Of a stretch of DNA of 14,857 nt, positions 8,331 to 14,857 are shown in pieces (positions within the stretch are counted from its first letter, which is position 1; every line of letters starts with the position of its first letter). Origin of the DNA: Echinostoma caproni (Eukaryota; Platyhelminthes; Trematoda; Plagiorchiida; Echinostomatidae); NCBI GenBank assembly GCA_900618425.1, contig UZAN01042074.1:34827-49683 (forward strand), written 5' to 3'. The notes beneath the pieces were generated by a model. That model did no database searches and was not told where the DNA came from. It worked only from the letters and a program-made list of their open reading frames with translations. The position numbers and the translations under genes were made by a program.

Positions 8331-8969
8331 TCAAAGGATTTTCACAGCTTTGGGACAGTTAGAATGATAGATAAATTGTCTTCGTTATCGATATCATGAC
8401 AAATGGGTTTGCAAAATACACGGCAAATGAGAAGTTTTATTTCGGAGGCACTAGAGACGCAGACGGTAATTGATTCATTTCATTTCGTTTAACACGATAG
8501 AGCAAGCTACGAAATTTATAACCGTGCTTGGATTTGTTCACTGGTTATCCGTCTGCAGTCATGGCTGCGCAAAATGACTAAACAGAGGAGAGAAAACTTG
8601 GGATTCATCTTAACACATCTTAACATCCCTTAAAAAAGCTTACGACCAATGACCCAATGGAACCACTTTACACAACGACTAGGACGACCCGTTGATGGTG
8701 GATTGTTCATTCAGGTGCGTTTGTGACCCCCACTTCACGTCAGCTAGTTGGTATAAGGGTGAACGAATACCTTGCACACTAATCAAGGTAAGGTGGTTCT
8801 AAATCAACCTCGAATGCGGCAATGGTTCATTTGGTTGAAACCGATCAACGTATAAATCCAATCGAAGCAGTCTAAGTCATTTGTGAGCTCTCTCGGAATC
8901 GATTCCGATGCAAAGTATTTATTTTTCTAGGCCCACGGGTAAAAACATTACTCTTCTATATTTACATTT
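8331..8969. other. No recognisable gene
   Basis: No coding or repeat homology was recognised. It contains a perfect 16-bp palindrome, TCGGAATCGATTCCGA, at 8893-8908. A T/A-rich block lies near 8600-8650. The start of non-LTR copy X may reach slightly into this stretch. Confidence 0.45.
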
Positions 8970-9234
8970 ATGAAGGCCCTCCAAATTCAGTCATGCTATA
9001 TTTGTGCTCTAGTGGATAATTTGTCAACATTCGGGTTAATTGCTTAAATCAATTTCTTTTCATCACTCGTACGCTTACTTATGCCCCGGGACCTTTAAAG
9101 AATTTGAAACTCCATGTGTGATCGGGTAAGAATGATATTCTTCGGGAGTCCAGTAGTCTGTTTAAAAATGAATACAAAAAGTTGCAGATCACCTAGATCA
9201 GGTTTCCTCACAAAGCAATCTGACAATTAGCTTC
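8970..9234 (+). other. Non-LTR copy X, 5' region before the endonuclease
   Basis: This part aligns with the reverse complement of about 12840-12545. Shared blocks include GAAGGCCCT..CAAATT..GTC at the left and AGATCA/CAGGTTTCC near 9190-9210. On neither copy is it convincingly coding, so it is probably 5' untranslated sequence or a decayed end of ORF1. The left limit is where I lose similarity to Y. Confidence 0.55.
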
Positions 9235-10080
9235 ACGTAATACAAAACCTCTGATAGTACCTATCCCTGCTAATTCCTTATCAAACATACAATCAATATC
9301 TGGAAAAATGAGTGACTTCTGCAAGTTGATAAGGATGAAAAAGTGTCATGCAATGGGGATAATTCTGCTGCAAGAAACTTGTCTGCATCCTGACCTAAAC
9401 GACTCTGGTTGAGTTGGATTTCTTTCATATGCATAGGCTGGACAGAAACTGTTCAATACGAAATCGGGGCGATGATCTAATGATCTACACTAAACAAACC
9501 TTCTTTGTGTGAGTTTATAAAGATTAGTTTCATCTACAATGCAGAATATATCTCATGTATTTCGGTTGAATGTAAAAGCCGTTTTCCTAGTAAGTATTTT
9601 TTCATCGTCGTATCAAACATTTACATAAAACCCTCCTTCTGATGTTGTGACATACTAATCACTTATGAGTAGTTACTAACTTTCAATGATCAAAAATATA
9701 ACAAGACCACCGAGGGCCAAGTGATGTGTCTGAAAGAATAACTACCGACTGCCCTATGCATCATTTGATCTGTCATCAGAAACGGAGATGGTATATTTCT
9801 GAAGAGATGTTTTGTGTTATGTATGGAAAATTGGTGTTATCCCATCTGAAATCTTCAACTATCCTCAACCAGCACCGTCTAATGGAATTATAACACTGAT
9901 GTACAGACGTTTGCTAATTTGTCTATATCCGAACTATCCAACAACAGGAAACACCCTGATTTGTCTTTCGTGGTAATTATAACCATGTGGGTGTTTATTT
10001 CGTGAACTCTCTCTCTTTCTAAACAATCCTGTAAACTCCCCCTGATTGGATCATAATTGTTTTACCGAACGACAACTCCA
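9235..10080 (+). pseudogene. Non-LTR copy X: apurinic-like endonuclease, decayed
   Basis: This domain nicks target DNA to prime reverse transcription. Pieces seen in order are S-G-K-M-S-D-F-C-K-L-I-R (about 9300), I-I-L-L-Q-E-T then L-H-P-D (about 9360-9395, with the catalytic Glu of the Q-E-T block), and later Q-T-F-A-N-L and V-I-I-T-M (about 9905-9990), where Y still has G-D-F-N-H-A-D. Stops and frameshifts are frequent, and compared with Y there are both insertions and deletions; the L-D-L-M-F to S-D-H part is missing or scrambled. By eye it is about 72% identical to Y at 9250-9340. Confidence 0.65.
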
Positions 10081-10462
10081 AAAAACATCATAGTACACTG
10101 ACACGTACATCTAGCCGGAAGATTTTTCATAGGCTCTGTGACCCGGTCCACTTGGCATCACTGAGAGAAATGGTCTCTGGTACAAATTCTGATCAGTTCT
10201 TTGATCCAAGTATCACGGTCGAGTGTGAACACCTCACGAGTTATTTGAACTTCTGCTTTGACATCTGCCATCCAGTGGCCCCTGTGCACACCGGTCCTGC
10301 TAGATTTTCTTCTCCCATGTTTTAAGACCTTCAGAAGAACCAAAGAACCCGCAGATCAAAATCGTGGCCGAGTTTTTGTTAAACAAACGTCAGTGCTGAG
10401 CAAGACAGATCCAAAAGTTTGACAAATTCTACACTGAAACCCTACTTGTTGACCGTTATTGC
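10060..10462 (+). pseudogene. Non-LTR copy X: linker between endonuclease and reverse transcriptase
   Basis: This plus frame carries S-S-R-K-I-F-H-R-L-C-D-P-V-H-L-A-S-L-R-E, then E-H-L-T-S-Y-L-N-F-C-F-D-I-C and A-R-F-S-S. All are shared with the minus frame of copy Y (11933-11325). The part 10096-10268 is nearly identical to Y (11 differences in 173 bases), while 10269-10345 is only about 72% identical. Similarity ends near 10462 at D-R-Y-C, where Y reads D-C-N-C-K. Thereafter X jumps to reverse transcriptase sequence that normally lies hundreds of bases further on. The 61-codon minus frame at 10158-10343 is antisense and not real. Confidence 0.78.
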
Positions 10463-11033
10463 GGGGAACTTCGTGTGTTTCACCGACTATAGTAATGCTT
10501 TAATTGTGTTGACAGAATCAGGCTTTTGTCTCTACTCCAAGGTGCTGGATTGTCCCATAATACCCTCTCTCTACGCCAAGATTACTTTGCTGGTAGAACA
10601 AAATTCACAAAGTTTCGTGGATAAACCTCTGACTCCCTACCAGTCAACTCAAGGGTGCTCCAGGGAGCAATTCTGTCCCCCTTTCTTTTCTCTTTCTATA
10701 TTCCTGACCTTCCCACTAACCCAAATGATCTTCTTATTGAGTATGCTGATGATGTCACAATAGGTTTCAAATTACAAGGTGATTTCCTCTTATCACGTCT
10801 TCAAACCAGTTTATATGCCTTAAACTTATGGTCTGCGTCTTCCTAGTTATCTCTCAATGCATCTAAATGTAGCGATGTCACCTTTTCGCTCGCCAAAGGA
10901 GAACGGCTACATTCTTTTGAAAGAAATTGTTCGGCACTCTATGTTGACAACCGGCCTGTTCCCCTAGTAAATTCTTCACAATACCTCGGTGTCACTATCT
11001 ACCAAGATCTCACCTGGACCTCATTTTTGCGGT
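10463..11033 (+). pseudogene. Reverse transcriptase palm and thumb of a jockey/CR1-type element
   Basis: The plus strand shows reverse transcriptase motif A (F-T-D-Y-S-N-A-L, about 10476-10500, catalytic Asp kept). After a frame change come N-C-V-D-R, L-L-S-L-L-Q-G-A-G-L and motif B (V-L-Q-G-A-I-L-S-P-F-L-F, about 10652-10690). Motif C follows, Y-A-D-D-V (about 10741-10755, both Asp kept), then L-N-L-W-S-A and, after a stop, S-Q-Y-L-G-V-T-I-x-x-D-L-T-W (about 10975-11020). At least one frameshift and two stops are present. The fingers part (motifs 0-2) is missing here but is present, inverted, in the adjoining minus-strand copy. Either copy X has an internal deletion or this block is an inverted part of copy Y. 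Confidence 0.85.
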
Positions 11034-11345
11034 AAACAAATTGGTTTTCATCTAACTTCCCAGTATTGGGCATAATGTTACTGAGGATAAACTTTTCTAA
11101 AATTTTTAGTAAAATAGAAGTGCAGGCGATTAGTCATAGTTTGCTAGCTTCTTTTTTGAGGACTGGTGTAATGCGCACGGGTCTCCAGCAGTTAATAACT
11201 TTTTGTTCCTCGAAGCAGTGATTGAAAATACCGTCAAGTGGCTCTGCCAGATAATGCGCACATTCCCTGAGGACGACTGAACATAGTCCGTCAGGACCGG
11301 AAGCTTTTGATATTTTTAGGCACTTCAGCTGGGCACGCACCTGAT
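11028..11345 (-). pseudogene. Non-LTR copy Y: reverse transcriptase fingers (motifs 0-2)
   Basis: On minus, in one frame, it reads L-K-C-L-K-I-S-K-A-S-G-P-D-G-L, L-R-E-C-A-H-Y-L-A, W-R-P-V-R-I-T-P-V-L-K-K. After one stop (near 11134) follow A-C-T-S-I-L-L-K-I-L-E-K-F-I-L-S, K-L-D-E-N-Q-F-V-Y-R-K-N (about 11055-11028). These are the N-terminal motifs of jockey/CR1-type reverse transcriptase, ending at motif 2. The frame stops abruptly at the junction with the plus-strand block, whose motif A would come about 30 residues later in a normal protein. Confidence 0.85.
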
Positions 11346-11945
11346 TTGAATTGACATGTGAAAGTTCAAGATGGTCAACTGATTGGGAATAAAGATGCGA
11401 TACTTCAGTTTATGTGACGTAAGAAGCATGCTTTTGAGTTCATCTGCTGTGGGTTGGGGCCCGCGTAGTCTGACTTTTGTTCCACAAAGTTTTTTCATAG
11501 CACTCCAGATTTGCTTGCAATTACAGTCACGAAGAAGGGTTTCATTGTAGAATTTGTCAAGATTTTGAATCTCATTCTTGATCAGCACTGAGGTTTGTTT
11601 ACCTAAATGTCGGTCACGACTTTTATATGTCCATTCCTTGGTTCTTTTGAGTGTCTTCAAAGTGAGAGAAGAAAATCTGGCAGGAATGATGTATATAGGG
11701 GCTATAGGGCAGCAGATGTCAAAGCAGAAGTTCAAATAACTCGTGAGGTGTTCACACCCGATCGAGACACTTGAATCAAAGAACTGATTAAAATTTATAC
11801 CAGAGACCGTTTCTCTCAGTGATGCCAAGTGGACCGGGTCACACAGCCTATGAAAAATCTTCCGGCTAGATATACGTGTCAGTGTGCTATGATATTTTTT
11901 CAAAAGACTTTTGGTAAAACATTGATGATACAATGATCGGAGTTC
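11325..11945 (-). pseudogene. Non-LTR copy Y: linker, longest open frame in the window
   Basis: About 200 codons are open on minus (11933-11325, opening at a TTG that is an internal Leu codon, so not a true start). It covers the linker between endonuclease and reverse transcriptase: S-S-R-K-I-F-H-R-L-C-D-P-V-H, C-E-H-L-T-S-Y-L-N-F-C-F-D, L-K-R-T-K-E-W-T-Y-K-S-R-D-R-H, F-Y-N-E-T-L-L-R-D-C-N-C-K, then R-G-P-Q-P-T-A-D-E-L. It is in a different frame from both the endonuclease (upstream) and the reverse transcriptase fingers (downstream), so the polyprotein is broken on both sides. The open run is probably a chance survival, not a separate gene. Confidence 0.82.
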
Positions 11946-12545
11946 GCCAGAGGGGCTCCTCTTCGCACAGCAAACAGGTCAGGATCGTTCGAAAACATAA
12001 GATCCAGCTGCGTATTTTCTCTAGTGGAGAAATTTACAATATTGTGGAGAGAGAGACATGTCAAGAAATGAATATCTGCATGGTTAAAATCACCAGTAAC
12101 AATAAAAACGGAGCTTACCGTGTAGTTAGAAGGTTTGGATATAATACATCAGCAAACGTTTGTACGCCAGGCGTTGTACTGGAAGGTGCTATGTGAATAG
12201 TTGATGGCACAACGGAGCGATATTTACCAAGGCAACGCGGTTTACATCCAACCGAAAGGTATGAGATATATCCGACGTTGTAGGTGAAGATAATCTTTGT
12301 AGACCAACACCAAGATGATTTGGTGTAGGTTAGATTTCGTAGTTAACAGTCTCTATCCAACCGATGCATATCAAGGAAATCCAGCTCGGTCGTTGATGTC
12401 AGGATGCAACCACATTTCTTGCAGCATAATTACCCCAATGCATGGTATGTTTTCGTCCTTATCAGTTTCGTGAAGTTGCTGATTTTGCCAAATAGTGATC
12501 GTACGTTTAGTGAACAAATGGCAGGGCTAGACATTTTCTGAGGTT
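11940..12545 (-). pseudogene. Non-LTR copy Y: apurinic-like endonuclease
   Basis: The motifs run in order on minus. I-C-S-L-N-V-R-S-L-F-G-K-I and K-L-I-R-T-K (about 12530-12440) come first, then V-I-M-L-Q-E-M-W-L-H-P-D (about 12435-12395, catalytic Glu). Next are M-H-R-L-D-R-D (about 12365-12345), V-G-C-K-P-R-C-L-G-K-Y-R-S-V (about 12255-12215), I-A-P-S-S-T-T-P, and G-D-F-N-H-A-D-I-H-F (about 12100-12065). The end is L-D-L-M-F-S-N-D-P-D-L-F and A-N-S-D-H (about 12005-11935). The Q-E, G-D-F-N and S-D-H signatures are all present, but several frame changes are needed to read through them, so it is dead. The plus frame 11933-12196 is antisense to it. Confidence 0.85.
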
Positions 12546-12860
12546 TTGTGTTACGTAAGGCCACTTGCCAGCCTGCTCGGTGTTTTCGACGGAAACCTGA
12601 TTTGGACGGTCTGCATCTTTTGTATCTATTTTTAACTTGACTGAACTGATAGAGAATGCCACTCTTGCGAGATAACATATAATGTTTGCAAATTCTGTAA
12701 AGATTACGGGACGTACGTAATCATGAAAGCGATAAAACAAAACTTGATTCAAACGATTAAATCCAATATGTAAGGTAAAAGTTGATAAATTGTACACTGA
12801 AGCACAAAAATGTAGCACGACCGAAATTTGAAGGCCCTTGAGTTGCATAGAGTGTTGCAT
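12546..12860 (-). other. Non-LTR copy Y, 5' region before the endonuclease
   Basis: The minus frame 12678-12430 reads through a basic stretch (K-N-R-Y-K-R-C-R-P, then G-F-R-R-K-H-R-A-G-W) into the endonuclease start, so coding may begin here or upstream. From about 12600 to 12840 the sequence aligns with copy X (8970-9200) although it is not convincingly coding. The overlapping minus frames 12860-12507 and 13000-12749 look like chance. Confidence 0.5.
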
Positions 12861-13189
12861 TCAGTTGCATTGATGTGTGCACGTGATCCCGTTCTGTGCC
12901 TGTTTTTTGACTTGAGGTGATAGTGTTTGGCGAAACACAACAAAATCGAGACGAGCAAATGGTAAATTTTAAAAAAATTTCGGCAGACCAGTTCCAGCAC
13001 CTATTGATCCAGCACCAGCAGTAGATGGAAGCTCAGCTGAAACTAATTAAATTTCTGACGCGGGGCTTAACCTGGAAACAACACATTCGGTTTCTCGTGA
13101 CGTTCAGTCCAGTTTAATTGAAATGCTTGAGAATTGAATCAATTAATTCAAATATGATCAGCAAGCTGTTTACACATTTTTCACATTTA
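12861..13189. other. No recognisable gene
   Basis: Nothing is identified here. Similarity between copies X and Y fades near 12860-12900. An A-rich patch lies at 12967-12977. Confidence 0.4.
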
Positions 13190-13480
13190 ACACAGTTACT
13201 TGTGAGTGGTTGTGTGGGATAATTGATATGATTAATTTGAACTGACTATCGTTCTGATGCACCTCAATCAAAGTCGTTCGGCGTACTTTAGCATTATATT
13301 TCTTGTAAAGATCAACCCGACTCGCTTTATTCAAGAAAGCCTGTAGATTATGGTTAAATTCATCTTGAACTACATCTGAGCTGTAATCTGTTAAGCCATA
13401 CGCCAAAACGACAAATATTTTGTAACAACCTCTGAGCCACATTGTGCACAACTTACTGTCGATTGAGAGCCCTACTTCAG
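13190..13480 (-). pseudogene. RTE-like endonuclease fragment of a second non-LTR element
   Basis: The minus frame 13451-13170 reads L-C-T-M-W-L-R-G, F-V-V-L-A-Y-G-L-T-D-Y-S-S-D-V-V-Q-D-E-F, L-Q-A-F-L-N-K-A-S-R, then N-A-K-V-R. In RTE/craniata-type endonucleases the matching order is L-C-A-V-R-x-x-G, A-Y-A-P-T-D, D-E-F-Y, L-Q-x-L-L, then G-D-F-N-A-K-V-G. Here A-P-T is G-L-T and the G-D before N-A-K is replaced by K-Y, so an active-site Asp is lost. After N-A-K-V-R the likeness fades. The match is remembered motif order, not a search. It differs from the endonuclease of copies X and Y. Confidence 0.6.
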
Positions 13481-13489
13481 TTCTTTCCT

Positions 13490-14540
13490 TCCAAAATCAC
13501 AATGTTGCTCCGGTGGAAAACAGTGTGGGTCTTTGTATGCATGTCACATGCATAATTCCACAAGGTTACAAAACAAAATGGGGGTTAGATAATTTAGATG
13601 GATGGAACCGATTTTCAAATCCTAAATATTAGTGGTTGATCAGCAGTGCTGACATAATAGTTTGGTATACAGAAATAAGAAAACTTTGATTCGACTCAAG
13701 TGAAAACTCCTCGTGTTATTAATGTGAAACGTAGGCTACCGAGCAGTTGTTAGGCATTCCTAATGATGTGCTGATGGACGACCCGTCACGAAATAGTATT
13801 CAAGAGATTTGTAATTTACTTGCCTAAATATTTGTGGTCTCGCCTTGGCCGAAACCTACACATGGAATTGGATTACGCTTTGTACCATGCATGCTTGATA
13901 CTGAACTAAGATATCGCACTGTCAGTTCCGATCACTTCACGTCTGTTTCATCCGATCAAGTGATAAAGGGGCACTAAAACTGGTTTACCCTCGTGTAAAG
14001 ATTAACCAGTTTTGAAAATTCACCATGCCAGTTTATTCATCATTCACTCAGTTTTGTACTATTGTTCTCCCTGCGTTTAACCCCCATCCTGCGTTTTAGT
14101 GAATGTATCTGTTGTCTGGGATCACTTTTAATCAGCGCTCCAAGAGCATTGCGTAGTCACTCTGTGGCAAACCACTTGACATCAACCCATTCGTGACACT
14201 TCAATGGGCACGTTGAAACATGCTCACCCACAGTTGTCAGCACTTGTGATTTTATTCGTATACAGCTTGTTATGATATGCTATAACCTATGTCCCCCCCA
14301 CCACCACAACTGTCCACATTGGAGCATCATTTCCGCCGTATTCATTTCCCCTTCAGAGCCTTGAGGATACATTTGGTCACTTGGTGACATATTGATACGA
14401 AGCAAAACTGTTCCACATCGACTCTTGTGACCCGTACCCCCTCCCGTCCTTTTTCCTATACAAGTGAAAATGACTCCTTCCGCATTTAATTTAGTGCTAA
14501 TTGTGCCGTACCAATTTCTCTGCTTGTTTGTGGAATCCCG
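13490..14540. other. No recognisable gene; small hairpins
   Basis: Two short perfect inverted repeats are seen: ATCACTT/AAGTGAT (13931-13937 and 13958-13964), and AAAACTGGTT/AACCAGTTTT (13976-13985 and 14004-14013). The minus frame 14552-14280 (90 codons) has no recognised domain and a low-complexity W-W-W-G-G end, so I treat it as chance. Confidence 0.45.
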
Positions 14541-14857
14541 TTTTATCGACATCGCTTAGTTCGATTACCGAATCCCCATCCGTAGTACCAACACAATAGC
14601 CGCCAGGGATTGAGTATCGCCGATTGGTCGGTTTGCACCCTTTAAATACTTTGTTTCCTATGTCGTTCTTGATTCTTTGGTTTGACGGTGTCTAGCGAAT
14701 GGCCTGATTCGCTATCCCGTGCCATTCCGGAAGAGGGACATGTCTTTGCACATTCATTTTGATTTTATTCAGCTGCGCAACCACTCTTAATACCCACATC
14801 CATCGTTTCACGCCATCATCTGGCTTTCACACAGCCAAATTCCCCTCCACTCTCTTC
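14541..14857 (+). promoter_or_regulatory. Possible LTR or promoter-like segment at the window edge
   Basis: GATTGG (a CCAAT-type box in reverse, 14621-14626) is followed at a promoter-like distance by CCTTTAAATAC (14639-14649), a TATA-like box. Then comes a pyrimidine-rich stretch, and a perfect 8-bp hairpin TAGCGAAT/ATTCGCTA with a 6-base loop (14693-14714). The style recalls LTRs of fluke LTR elements. The segment runs off the end of the window, and no second copy or coding part is visible to prove it. Confidence 0.25.

Larger units (their letters stand above)
8972..12840. repeat. Large inverted repeat formed by non-LTR copies X and Y
   Basis: Arms 8972-10462 and 11517-12840 are reverse-complement homologues, tail to tail. 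They are separated by about 1.05 kb that has no partner: X-oriented reverse transcriptase palm (10463-11033) then Y-oriented linker end and fingers (11028-11516). Similarity is uneven: about 94% in 10096-10268 against 11712-11884, and about 72% on either side. Indels are frequent in the endonuclease part. Confidence 0.85.

Noticed and set aside
10158..10343. 61-codon minus-strand frame
   Set aside because: It is antisense to the linker of copy X, which aligns with the true linker frame of copy Y.
11933..12196. 87-codon plus-strand frame
   Set aside because: It lies antisense to the endonuclease G-D-F-N to S-D-H part of copy Y.
9890..12200. Twin-priming (5' inversion) as the cause of the X/Y arrangement
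   Set aside because: Twin priming would place the inverted 5' part to the left of motif A and would not duplicate the endonuclease and linker. Here the junction is at the palm's far end and both copies have endonuclease and linker.

Overview
The window looks like intergenic or intronic DNA from an invertebrate animal nuclear genome. The best guess is a flatworm and probably a trematode, because the mix of decayed retroelements resembles fluke genomes. That placement comes from remembered family resemblance, not from a search. No intact protein-coding gene, rRNA or functional tRNA is visible. Nearly everything recognisable is a retrotransposon fossil carrying stops and frameshifts. There are two undetermined bases, at about 2870 and 5623.

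Layout. 1-2095: no recognisable gene, apart from copy A (1240-1345) of a repeat with a hammerhead-ribozyme-like core and a short AT run. 2099-5688 (minus strand): remains of a Ty3/gypsy LTR element, with an LTR at each end (5223-5688 and 2099-2530) and an RNase H tail plus integrase (2750-3945). The place of gag, protease and reverse transcriptase is taken by about 1.2 kb of unrecognised DNA containing an interrupted ACT microsatellite. 5730-5823: a tRNA-like, probably SINE-derived, segment with a T-arm and a T5 run. 6465-7145: copies C and B of the hammerhead-like repeat. 7848-8318: two fragments of a Penelope-like GIY-YIG endonuclease region, one being an inverted near-copy of part of the other (91 bp, 4 differences). 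8970-12860: two copies of one jockey/CR1-type non-LTR element, tail to tail. Copy X is on plus (8970-11033) and copy Y on minus (11028-12860). 13190-13480 (minus): a fragment of a second, RTE-like, endonuclease. 13490-14540: nothing clear. 14540-14857: LTR- or promoter-like DNA, unproven.

The genes do not act together; the window records successive insertions and rearrangements. The two most interesting points are in the X/Y palindrome. First, a 173-bp tract is about 94% identical between the arms while its flanks are only about 72% identical, as expected if the arms underwent gene conversion. Second, X and Y carry complementary halves of the reverse transcriptase, as if a segment of about 0.57 kb had been inverted. 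I see no convincing new functional system.
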